DNA from: Streptomyces sp. SDr-06
GTDB taxonomy: Bacteria; Actinomycetota; Actinomycetes; Streptomycetales; Streptomycetaceae
Length of the DNA stretch: 64,000 nucleotides
Assembly (NCBI RefSeq): GCF_003324565.1
Contig: NZ_QOLA01000001.1
Location: 828,782 to 892,781, forward strand
Direction of reading: 5' to 3'
Shown: positions 1-6,932 of the stretch, piece after piece
Position numbering within the stretch: the stretch's first letter is position 1
Layout of the letters: each line of letters opens with the position of its first letter
Position numbers and translations under genes: made by a program
The notes under the pieces: model-generated
Databases searched by the model: none
Seen by the model: the letters and a program-made list of their open reading frames with translations, nothing else
What the model was told of the DNA's origin: nothing

Positions 1-1983
1 GATCAGCAGGGCGAGCCGGTCGGGCGAGGCGGGCCGCGCCACGCCGATCGCGCCCCACGCCTCCTTGCACGCGGCGCTGACGTTGCTGCCGTGCGGCGCG
101 TGCAGGGGGGTGATCAGACCCAGTCCTGCGGCCACGCCGTCGGCGTAGGCGGGCAGTTCGCGCCGGATCAGGGACCAGGCGCCGGTGAGGTCCTCGGCCC
201 ACAGCTTGGCCTCGTCGGCCGCGAGCCGCTCGGCCACGGGCCATTTGTGGCGGTCCCTGAGCGGGTCGGTGTCCTCGATGGCCACGCTCCACCCCTCGCC
301 CTCGAAGAGGCGTACCGGGTGCCAGTGCGGGGTGGGCCCGTCGAGCCCCTCGTGCCAGCCGATGTCGAGCCGCCGGTTGCCCGCGCGCACCGTGAATCCG
401 TCGGCGCCGCCGGTCACTTCGGCGTGCTCGGCCCCGGCGCCGAGCCGGACGCTGCCGAGCCCGGGCAGGCGCAGGACTCCGTCGCGCAGCGGCACCGTGA
501 CGCTCCGCTCCAGCCGGGCCCGCAGTGCCGTGGCGGCCGCGATCTCGGCGAGCCCGGCCGCGGGAGCCGCCCGCCCTTCGAGCACGCCGAGCGCCCAGGG
601 CCGGGTGTAGGGGTGGGCGAGGACGGCGTCGAGCTCGGCGGGGGCCTCGGCGTCCAGGTGGGTCACGAGCTCCCAGGCCGCCGCGCCGTCGCGGTCGGAG
701 AGCGCGACGCACTCGCTGACGGCGGCGAGGAGTTCCTGGTTGATGTCCAGCTGGGCGGCGGCCAGCCGCGTGACGGTCCCGGCCCCGCCGAAGCCTGCGG
801 CGAGCGCCTCCAAGTCGTCCTGTTCCACGGGAAGTTGCGCGGGCGTGGGCATAGGCGCGGACACGGCCGCCTCCCGGTCTCGGATGGTGGTGACCAGCGC
901 CAGCAGGTCGGGGCAGAACACGGAGGGGTTGTCGAACGCGTTGCCGCTGCGGTAGCGGTGGGCATAGAGGCCGCCCCCGCAGGACTGCACGACCGGGCAG
1001 CTTCGGCACTGGGCGCACAGTTGCTCGGCGCCCTGCTGGCGGGCGAGCATGCCGGGGTGCTGGAGGACGTCGTCGAGCGAGTGCGTGAAGACGTCCATGC
1101 CCGTGGCCGGGGCGCCGTCGTACGACGTCTTGAGGCTGTCGGCCTGCTCGAAGGTGCCGTCGGTCTCGATCACCACGAGGTCGGCCGGAGCGAGCCCGAG
1201 CGATTCGGTGAGGCTGGCCTCGCCGCGCAGGGTGCGCAGCACGGAGTCGAAGATGCGGACCGGCACCGGGCGCCCGGCCGCGTCCCAGCGCCGGTAGATC
1301 GCGTCGAGCCAGTCGGCGTAGGGCGTGGCCGCGCCGCCGGGGCGCGGCGGCGGTGTGTCCCAAGTGGCGTGCGGGAGAAGGAAGTCGATGCGGGGCGGTG
1401 CGAGCGCGACCAGCGCGTCGTAGACCGCGAGCGGATCGTTCTCCACGTCGATGGTGCAGAGCAGTCCGGCGAACAGGGGTCGGTAGCGGGGGCGGTTGAG
1501 CAGTTCCACCGCGCGGATGACCTTGGCGTGGCTGCTGCGGCCGTCGGCGTAGCGGCGGTGGCGGTCGTTGGAGACCTTGTCGCCGTCGAGGGAGACCCCG
1601 ACCTTGATGCCGAGTTCGAGGAAGAGCTCGCAGAACTCCTCGTCGAGCAGCACCCCGTTGGTGTGCATGCGCAGATCGAGGGCACTCACGTGGCGCAGGG
1701 CCCGCTGGAGTTCCTCGGCGGCCCGCCGCAGCCGGCCGGGCCCGGCGAGCAGGGGCTCGCCGCCGTGCAGGACGACGTGGACCGTGGGGAGCCGGTGGCG
1801 CCGGGCGTGCTCGGCGATCCGGTCCGCCACCTGGGCGAGGATCTCCTCGGAGACGGCCCTGGGCCGCCCGCGCCAGCTGGTGTCCGCGTGTTCGTAGACG
1901 TAACAGTGATCGCAGGCCAGGTCGCAGCGGCTGTGAACCTTCAGCACGAACTGCGACAGCGCCGGCGGAGTCGGCCGGTCCAT
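1..1983 (-). CDS. fxsB: FxsB-type radical SAM/SPASM cyclophane-forming peptide maturase (3' end outside window)
   Basis: Partial gene; 661 codons are inside the window and the reading frame runs off the left edge. An ATG at 1983 starts a protein with the radical SAM cluster motif C20-x3-C24-x2-C27 and a HGGEP motif near residues 73-77. SPASM-type cysteines C323, C326, C329, C335 and C357 follow. After about residue 370 comes a long C-terminal extension whose last visible part (SNVSAACKEAWGAIGVA) looks like the region preceding the HExxH motif of fused FxsB hydroxylase domains; the motif itself is not visible. Known FxsB enzymes join aromatic residues to neighbours in the FxSxx C-terminus of FxsA using SAM radicals. 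The precursor lies 20 bp upstream on the same strand, which supports the assignment. Confidence 0.9.
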   Translation of the reverse strand, partial: MDRPTPPALSQFVLKVHSRCDLACDHCYVYEHADTSWRGRPRAVSEEILAQVADRIAEHARRHRLPTVHVVLHGGEPLLAGPGRLRRAAEELQRALRHVSALDLRMHTNGVLLDEEFCELFLELGIKVGVSLDGDKVSNDRHRRYADGRSSHAKVIRAVELLNRPRYRPLFAGLLCTIDVENDPLAVYDALVALAPPRIDFLLPHATWDTPPPRPGGAATPYADWLDAIYRRWDAAGRPVPVRIFDSVLRTLRGEASLTESLGLAPADLVVIETDGTFEQADSLKTSYDGAPATGMDVFTHSLDDVLQHPGMLARQQGAEQLCAQCRSCPVVQSCGGGLYAHRYRSGNAFDNPSVFCPDLLALVTTIRDREAAVSAPMPTPAQLPVEQDDLEALAAGFGGAGTVTRLAAAQLDINQELLAAVSECVALSDRDGAAAWELVTHLDAEAPAELDAVLAHPYTRPWALGVLEGRAAPAAGLAEIAAATALRARLERSVTVPLRDGVLRLPGLGSVRLGAGAEHAEVTGGADGFTVRAGNRRLDIGWHEGLDGPTPHWHPVRLFEGEGWSVAIEDTDPLRDRHKWPVAERLAADEAKLWAEDLTGAWSLIRRELPAYADGVAAGLGLITPLHAPHGSNVSAACKEAWGAIGVARPASPDRLALLI

Positions 1984-2003
1984 GGGTGGGGTCGTTCCGC
2001 CCG

Positions 2004-2195
2004 TCAGAGCGCCGACTGGAAGGCGGACGTACCGGGAACACCGGGGGCCCTGCCCGCCGCCGTCACCCTGATCAGGCTCGCCGGAGCCTTCCCGGCGCTC
2101 TGCGCCGCCGCCCGCTGCACGAGCGGCATCCGCCTGCTGGCCGGCCTGTGGGGGGCGGGGCCGGGCCGTTCGGCCGCCGAGACGAGAGCTTCCAC
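2004..2195 (-). CDS. fxsA: FxsA-type RiPP precursor peptide ending in FxSxx-COOH
   Basis: A 63-residue peptide whose last five residues are F-Q-S-A-L, exactly the FxSxx-COOH signature of cyclophane RiPP precursors. The stop is 20 bp before the start of the FxsB maturase on the same strand, so the two form an operon. The chosen start is a GTG at 2195 with AAAGG about 8 nt upstream; no other start fits the frame as well. The leader (residues 1 to about 55) is rich in Ala, Pro and Arg, without a signal peptide or membrane segment. Function is inferred from the C-terminal motif and from context; the leader sequence alone would not identify it. Confidence 0.85.
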   Translation of the reverse strand: MEALVSAAERPGPAPHRPASRRMPLVQRAAAQSAGKAPASLIRVTAAGRAPGVPGTSAFQSAL

Positions 2196-2274
2196 GAGAG
2201 CGCCTTTCGGATCGGAGCGCCGTTTGCGCAGCAGGGGCTTCCTGGATCACTGCGTAAGAACACGGCTCAAGAAC

Positions 2275-2304
2275 ATTGCATGGGCATTTCGTTCGTCGTG
2301 CAAT
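2275..2304. promoter_or_regulatory. Inverted repeat upstream of fxsA
   Basis: ATTGCATG (2275-2282) and CGTGCAAT (2297-2304) form 8-bp arms with one mismatch and a 14-bp spacer. The pair lies 80-110 bp upstream of the fxsA start in locally AT-richer DNA. It is a candidate operator for the fxs operon; no clear -35/-10 pair was found beside it. Confidence 0.35.
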
Positions 2305-2423
2305 TCGGGCCGCACACCCTGCCCATGTGCGCTCATGCGCCACGAGCGACCGGTCCGACCACTGCCGCCTCCCCCGGGACACCACAACTGCGCTGGCCCG
2401 TGCCCGGGTTCGGCGATGGCACA

Positions 2424-2447
2424 GAAACCACTCGCACGAGTGGTTTC
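2424..2447. terminator. Perfect 11-bp inverted repeat between the XRE-cupin gene and fxsA
   Basis: GAAACCACTCG (2424-2434) and CGAGTGGTTTC (2437-2447) are perfect complements separated by 2 bp. Read leftward, the arm ends in GGTTTC, so it could terminate the XRE-cupin transcript (stop at 2701). It could equally be an operator. The rest of 2196-2700 contains no gene I can support. Confidence 0.5.
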
Positions 2448-2700
2448 GTCCGAGATGAACTCCGCCGCCCTCGCCCTCGCAGACGGGAGAGCGACATGAG
2501 TCAGCCTCCACCCGACTCGGCCCCGATGACCAGATACTGGGCCAAAATCGTCCCGAACGCGCCGATGGCCGATCACGGTGCGCGCCCCGGGGGCGCGATC
2601 TGGCTCACGGTCGGACGCGGACACCGCACCCCTCCCCCTGGTACGGGCGCGCGTGTCACTACCACGCTAACAGGCCCTGAACGAGAGGCGGTTGAGCGTC

Positions 2701-3273
2701 TCAGCGTTCGAACGGCACCGAGATGGCCATGGTCATGACGACCGGCTCATCTCCCTCATTGCGGTACGTGTGCGCCGCGTTGGCCTCGAACGATGCCGAG
2801 TGGCCCGCGGGGACGAGGTGGTCGACGCCGTCCACGCCGAGGGTGAGCGTGCCCCGCGTCACATGGATCAGCTCGACCGTGCCCGCGGGATGCGGGTCCG
2901 AGCCGCTGGCGTCACCCGGCACCAGATGCCAGTGCCACATCTCCAGCGGGCCGGGCGCCTCGGTCCCGGCGAGCAGCGTGCTGTAGCTCCCCTGCTCGGT
3001 GGACCACAGCCGCACGGCCTGGTCGGGCGGGACGATGCGCACTTTGGGCCCGCTCTCGTAGTCGAGCAGGGTGGTGACGCTCACGCCGAGCGCGTCACCG
3101 ATCTTCACCACCGTGCCCACGCTGGGGTTCGTCCGGGCCTGCTCGATCTGGATGAGCATGCCGCGGCTGACTCCGGCGCGGGCCGCGAGCGCTTCCAGGG
3201 TGAAGCCGCGCTCGGTGCGCCAGCGCTTGACGTTGCGGGCCAGTGACTGGGTCAGCAGTTCGAGGTCCGACAC
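2701..3273 (-). CDS. XRE-family transcriptional regulator with cupin domain
   Basis: 190 residues. An N-terminal helix-turn-helix (about residues 10-65: TLEALAARAGVSRGMLIQIE, then TNPSVGTVVKIGDALGVS) is followed by a C-terminal cupin barrel with HPAGTVELIHVTRGTL and HSASFEANAAHTYRNEG. Proteins of this layout bind DNA and sense small metabolites through the cupin. The start is a GTG at 3273 (MSDLELL). A longer in-frame extension exists upstream but would cross the divergent promoter region. The neighbour in the opposite direction is an EamA exporter, so this regulator probably controls it and itself through the inverted repeat at 3340-3358. The ligand is unknown. Confidence 0.9.
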   Translation of the reverse strand: MSDLELLTQSLARNVKRWRTERGFTLEALAARAGVSRGMLIQIEQARTNPSVGTVVKIGDALGVSVTTLLDYESGPKVRIVPPDQAVRLWSTEQGSYSTLLAGTEAPGPLEMWHWHLVPGDASGSDPHPAGTVELIHVTRGTLTLGVDGVDHLVPAGHSASFEANAAHTYRNEGDEPVVMTMAISVPFER

Positions 3274-3339
3274 ATTCCGTCCATGAGGTGGGCCCCACAA
3301 GGGGCCGTCCAATATTTTCGATGACAGGGTCCAGTTCAT

Positions 3340-3358
3340 TGCACTATCGTGGAGTGCA
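3340..3358. promoter_or_regulatory. Candidate operator in the XRE-cupin/EamA divergent region
   Basis: TGCACT (3340-3345) and AGTGCA (3353-3358) form a perfect 6-bp inverted repeat with a 7-bp spacer, placed centrally between the start codons at 3273 and 3405. The position fits an operator shared by the divergent genes; binding is inferred. Confidence 0.5.
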
Positions 3359-3404
3359 CCCCACTGTTCTTCCGCGTCACCCGCACTGTACTGCGAGGCC
3401 CTCC

Positions 3405-4280
3405 ATGCCAGCACTGCCAGCACTGTTCGCCCTGGCCACCAGCCTCCTGTGGGGGCTGGCCGACTTCGGCGGCGGGCTGCTCACCCGGCGCATGCCCGCC
3501 CTGACGGTGGTGGTCGCCTCGCAGACCGTCGCCGTGGTGGTCCTCGGCGCGGTCGTCGCCGCCACCGGCGGGTGGCACGAGGCGGGGCCGCAGCTCTGGT
3601 TCGCGGTCGCGGCGGGGGCCGTGGGCCCGGTCGCCATGCTCAGCTTCTACAAGGCCCTCGCGCTCGGCCCCATGGGCGTCGTCTCGCCGCTGGGCTCCCT
3701 CGGCGTCGCGGTGCCGGTCGGCGTCGGGCTCGTCCTCGGCGAACGGCCCGGCGTCCTCCAGTTCGCCGGGATCGCCGTGGCCGTGGTGGGCATCCTGCTG
3801 GCGGGCGGCCCCGAGTTCCGCGGCGCCGCGGTGCGGCGCCAGGCCATCCTGCTCACCCTGCTCGCCGCCGTCGGCTTCGGCGCGGTGATGGCGCTGATCT
3901 CCGAGGCGTCCACGACCGTGACCGGGCTCTTCCTGGCGCTCTTCGTGCAGCGCGTCACCAACGTCGCCGTCGGCGGCAGCGCCCTTTTCGTCTCGGTGCG
4001 GCGCGGCGCCCGCGCGCTGCCCGAGGACGGCGGGCCGCGCCTGGTGTGGCTCTCGCTGCCCGCGCTCGCCTTCGTGGGCCTCGCCGACGTGGCCGCCAAC
4101 GGGACGTACTCGATCGCCGCCCAGCAGGGCCCGGTCACCATCGCGGCGGTGCTCGCCTCGCTCTACCCGGTGGTCACCGCGCTGGCCGCGCGCGGGGTCC
4201 TCAAGGAGCGGCTGCGCGCGGTGCAGGCGGCCGGCGCGGGTCTCGCGCTGGTCGGCACCGTGCTGCTCGCGACCGGCTGA
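3405..4280 (+). CDS. EamA/DMT-family membrane transporter
   Basis: 291 residues, almost entirely hydrophobic, with about ten predicted membrane helices and the two-repeat EamA layout. The first helix starts ALFALATSLLWGLADFGGGL, and GPMGVVSPLGSLGVAVPVGV and GPVTIAAVLASLYPVVTALA sit in the two repeats. Such proteins usually export small metabolites or amino acids. The ATG at 3405 has GCGAGG upstream; longer reading frames begin inside the regulatory region and are unlikely. It is divergent from the XRE-cupin regulator. Its stop codon directly abuts the stop of the convergent acyltransferase gene, with no spacer. Substrate unknown. Confidence 0.9.
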   Translation: MPALPALFALATSLLWGLADFGGGLLTRRMPALTVVVASQTVAVVVLGAVVAATGGWHEAGPQLWFAVAAGAVGPVAMLSFYKALALGPMGVVSPLGSLGVAVPVGVGLVLGERPGVLQFAGIAVAVVGILLAGGPEFRGAAVRRQAILLTLLAAVGFGAVMALISEASTTVTGLFLALFVQRVTNVAVGGSALFVSVRRGARALPEDGGPRLVWLSLPALAFVGLADVAANGTYSIAAQQGPVTIAAVLASLYPVVTALAARGVLKERLRAVQAAGAGLALVGTVLLATG

Positions 4281-5024
4281 TCAGGCCTCCTCGGGGCTCA
4301 ACTCCGCGAGGGCGAGGAGCTGTTCGGGCGTGACGCCCGCCGGGATGGGCACCGGGGCGGGCGTGCGCAGCGGCGGCTGCCAGCCGTTCTGCTCGTCCCA
4401 GGTGCGCACGATCCGCGCGGGCGCCCCGGCCACCACCGCGTGGTCGGGCACCTCACCGCGGACGACCGCGCCCGCCGCCACGACCACGTTGCGGCCGAGT
4501 CGGGCGCCCGGCAGCACCACGGCGCCCGTGCCGAGCCAGCACCCGGGGCCGATCTCGACCGGCTCCATGCGCGGCCACTGCTTGCCCACGGGCTGGTGCG
4601 GATCGTCGTAGCTGTGATTGGTCGAGGTGATGTAGACGTACGGGCCGCAGTACGTGTCCGAGCCGATGGTGACCGTCGTGTCGGCGATGACATGGCTGCC
4701 CCGCCCGAGCACGACGCCGTTGCCCAGGGTCAGGATCGGCTCGGCGCCCAGGTCGAGCCCGGGCATCATCCCCGCCGTGAGCGTGACCTGTTCGGCGATG
4801 ATGCAGTGGTCGCCCAGCTCGATCCACGGCTCGCCGAAGACCGTGCCCTGGGGGAAGGCGAGGCGGGTGCCGGCGCCGATCCGGCGGAACCGGAGCCTGC
4901 CCGGGTGTTCGGCCGTGACCGCCCCGGCCTCCTTGATCCAGCCCCAACCGCCGTGGACCGCGCGGGAGGCGATGCGGCGCCGCCAGGCGGTCAGCGATGA
5001 GAACGTGTTTCTGTTCTTGGGCAC
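4281..5024 (-). CDS. Hexapeptide-repeat (left-handed beta-helix) acyltransferase
   Basis: 247 residues with repeated [LIV]-G-x4 hexapeptides between about residues 60 and 215 (ILTLGNGVVLGRGSHV, IGPGCWLGTGAVVLPGARLG, VVAAGAVVRGEVPDH). The segment ITSTNHSYDDPHQPV carries the His expected in the active site of maltose/galactoside O-acetyltransferase-like enzymes, which transfer acetyl groups from CoA to sugars. The start is a GTG at 5024 (VPKNRNTF); no strong ribosome-binding site is visible. The gene could modify cell-surface sugars or a secreted product, but the acceptor cannot be told from sequence. It lies upstream-convergent to the EamA gene. Confidence 0.85.
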   Translation of the reverse strand: MPKNRNTFSSLTAWRRRIASRAVHGGWGWIKEAGAVTAEHPGRLRFRRIGAGTRLAFPQGTVFGEPWIELGDHCIIAEQVTLTAGMMPGLDLGAEPILTLGNGVVLGRGSHVIADTTVTIGSDTYCGPYVYITSTNHSYDDPHQPVGKQWPRMEPVEIGPGCWLGTGAVVLPGARLGRNVVVAAGAVVRGEVPDHAVVAGAPARIVRTWDEQNGWQPPLRTPAPVPIPAGVTPEQLLALAELSPEEA

Positions 5025-5083
5025 CCGCTCACGGTACTCATCGCCGCCCGCGCCGATCAGGGCCGACGCCTGTGATCTTCCGC

Positions 5084-5614
5084 TCAGCCGCCGTGCGCCT
5101 TGCGGTGGTCCTCGGCCAGGCCCAGGTACATCAGGGCGTTGACCTTGATCCCCTCGCGTTCCTCGTCGCTCAGCTCGCGCCGCACCTTGGCCGGTACGCC
5201 CGCGACCAGGGAGCCGGGCGGCACGACCATGCCCTGCGGCACCAGCGCGTGCGCCGCGATCAGCGAACCGGCGCCGATCCGGGCACCGTTGAGGACGGTG
5301 GCCCCCATGCCGATCAGCACGTCGTCCTCGACGGTGCAGCCGTGCAGCACCGCGTTGTGCCCGACGGTGACCCGCTCGCCGACGGTGACCGGGAAGCCCG
5401 GGTCGACGTGCACCGTGCAGTTGTCCTGGATGTTGCTCTCGGCGCCGATCACGATCGGCCCGCAGTCGGCCCGCAGTACCGCGTGGTACCAGACGCTCGC
5501 GCCCGCGGCCAGCGTGACCTCGCCGAGCACCACGGAGGTGGGTGCCGTGAATGCGGTCGGGGCGATCTCGGGGGCCTTGCCGCCCACTGCCACGACCAAC
5601 GCCTGCTCTGCCAT
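5084..5614 (-). CDS. Gamma-class carbonic anhydrase family protein
   Basis: 176 residues forming a left-handed beta-helix, with the three zinc-ligand histidines in the expected places: H69 (CTVHVDPG), H86 and H91 (VGHNAVLHGC). A CASVWY-like strand (ASVWYHAVLRAD, residues 39-50) is also typical. Gamma carbonic anhydrases hydrate CO2, though many bacterial members (PaaY, YrdA, CaiE type) have weak or unknown activity. The ATG at 5614 is followed by a normal N-terminus. It lies 59 bp upstream of the other hexapeptide protein on the same strand and may share its transcript. Confidence 0.88.
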   Translation of the reverse strand: MAEQALVVAVGGKAPEIAPTAFTAPTSVVLGEVTLAAGASVWYHAVLRADCGPIVIGAESNIQDNCTVHVDPGFPVTVGERVTVGHNAVLHGCTVEDDVLIGMGATVLNGARIGAGSLIAAHALVPQGMVVPPGSLVAGVPAKVRRELSDEEREGIKVNALMYLGLAEDHRKAHGG

Positions 5615-5708
5615 GCGCCACTCCTCGTACGGGTTCCATCGCGCCGGGTGTCACGCTAAGCGACCGGGCCGCGGCCCGCGCGGTCGGGGGGCCGCTTACG
5701 ATCGCGCG

Positions 5709-6152
5709 ATGGCACTCTTCCGGATCGACCGCCGCACTCCGCTCGCCCCCGCCGAGGCGTGGCGCCGGCTCACCGACTGGGAACGGCACGGCGACGGCGT
5801 CCCGTTGACCCGGGTCACCGTGCGCACCCCGGCGCCGGTCGACGTCGGCACCGTGTTCGTCGCCCGCACCGGGCTCGGCCCGCTGGGGTTCGACGACCCG
5901 ATGGAGATCGTGCGCTGGGAGCCGCCCACCGGGGAGCGGCCGGGCCGGTGCCGCCTGGAGAAACTCGGGCGGGCCGTCACCGGCTGGGCCGAGATCGAGG
6001 TCGGCGCGGCCGGTTCGGGGGCGTACCTGGTGTGGCGTGAGGACCTGCGGGTGCGCGGACTGCCGCGCGCGCTCGACGCGTTGACGGCGAGGGCGGGGCG
6101 GGTGGTGTTCGGCCGGGCCCTGAACGTTCTGCTGCGCGACCGCACACCCTGA
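5709..6152 (+). CDS. SRPBCC-family protein
   Basis: 147 residues with the START/Bet v1-like pattern: an N-terminal strand followed by APAEAWRRLTDWERHGDGVPLT, then MEIVRWEPP, GRAVTGWAEIEV and a C-terminal long helix. SRPBCC folds bind hydrophobic ligands in a deep cavity; no catalytic residue can be assigned. The ATG at 5709 is the first in frame. The gene is flanked by genes on the opposite strand and appears monocistronic. Confidence 0.8.
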   Translation: MALFRIDRRTPLAPAEAWRRLTDWERHGDGVPLTRVTVRTPAPVDVGTVFVARTGLGPLGFDDPMEIVRWEPPTGERPGRCRLEKLGRAVTGWAEIEVGAAGSGAYLVWREDLRVRGLPRALDALTARAGRVVFGRALNVLLRDRTP

Positions 6153-6203
6153 GGGCTCGGCCGGGCGCCCTTGACGGGACGGAGCTGCCCCGGGCGGAGG
6201 CGA

Positions 6204-6857
6204 TCAGTCTGCGGCGGGCACGTTCTCCTTGGCGGCGTTCGCCTCCGCCTCGGCCATCGACTTCTTCGCGCGGTTCTTGACGATCAGCATCGAGACGACG
6301 CCGATGAGCAGGGCGGCCACCAGGCCCAGGTAGGAGAAGTTCTTCAGCCAGGACTCGGCGACGATGCCGAGGTAGTAGATGACGGCGGTCGTGCCGCCCG
6401 CCCAGCAGATGCCGCCCAGCACGTTGGCGATGAGGAACTTCCAGTACGGCATGTGCAGGACGCCCGCGAGCGGGCCCGCGAAGATGCGGAGCAGGGCGAT
6501 GAAGCGGCCGAAGAAGACAGCCCACATGCCCCACTTCTGGAAGGACCGTTCCGCCATGGCCACATGGCCCTCGCTGAAGTGCTTGGGGAACTTGCGGCCG
6601 AGCCAGGCGAGGAGCGGCCTGCCGCCCTTGCGGCCGATGGCGTAGCCGATCGAGTCGCCCACCACCGCACCGGCCGTGGCGCAGGCGCCGAGCACCACCG
6701 GGTTGATGTGGCCCTGCTGGGAAGCGAGCAGGGCCGAACTGACCAGGACGATCTCGCCGGGCAGCGGGATGCCGAGGCTCTCGACCCCGATGACCAGCGC
6801 CACCAGGAGATAGACGCTGACGGCGGGGATGTGCTCCAGCCACTCCTGGATGTGCAA
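6204..6857 (-). CDS. DedA-family membrane protein
   Basis: 217 residues with about five membrane segments and the DedA (SNARE-associated/VTT) landmarks. SLGIPLPGEIVLVSSALLA lies near the N-terminus and FFGRFIALLRIFAGPLAGVLHM in the middle. Family members are proposed lipid flippases, some for undecaprenyl phosphate, and support membrane homeostasis. The start chosen is a TTG at 6857 because GGAGGAA lies 7-8 nt upstream; an in-frame upstream ATG lacks such a site. The acidic/basic tail ends KNRAKKSMAEAEANAAKENVPAAD. Confidence 0.9.
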   Translation of the reverse strand: MHIQEWLEHIPAVSVYLLVALVIGVESLGIPLPGEIVLVSSALLASQQGHINPVVLGACATAGAVVGDSIGYAIGRKGGRPLLAWLGRKFPKHFSEGHVAMAERSFQKWGMWAVFFGRFIALLRIFAGPLAGVLHMPYWKFLIANVLGGICWAGGTTAVIYYLGIVAESWLKNFSYLGLVAALLIGVVSMLIVKNRAKKSMAEAEANAAKENVPAAD

Positions 6858-6932
6858 CGCCGCTTCCTCCCGCTCGCACCGGGCCCAAGCCCGGAGTGCG
6901 CCCCCCTGGCGCACGCCGGGAAGCCTACCCGG

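Noticed and set aside
91..2499. Long plus-strand open frame over the fxs locus
   Set aside because: It is the antisense of fxsB and fxsA; the minus-strand frame has the radical SAM cysteines and the FQSAL end, and the plus frame has no recognisable domain.
2247..2624. 125-codon minus-strand frame in the 2196-2700 gap
   Set aside because: No ribosome-binding site, no domain, and it would run across the strong palindrome at 2424-2447.
2500..2738. Plus-strand frame starting MSQPPPDSAP with GGGAGAG upstream
   Set aside because: It overlaps the 3' end of the XRE-cupin gene antisense and shows no known domain; the gap is probably regulatory.
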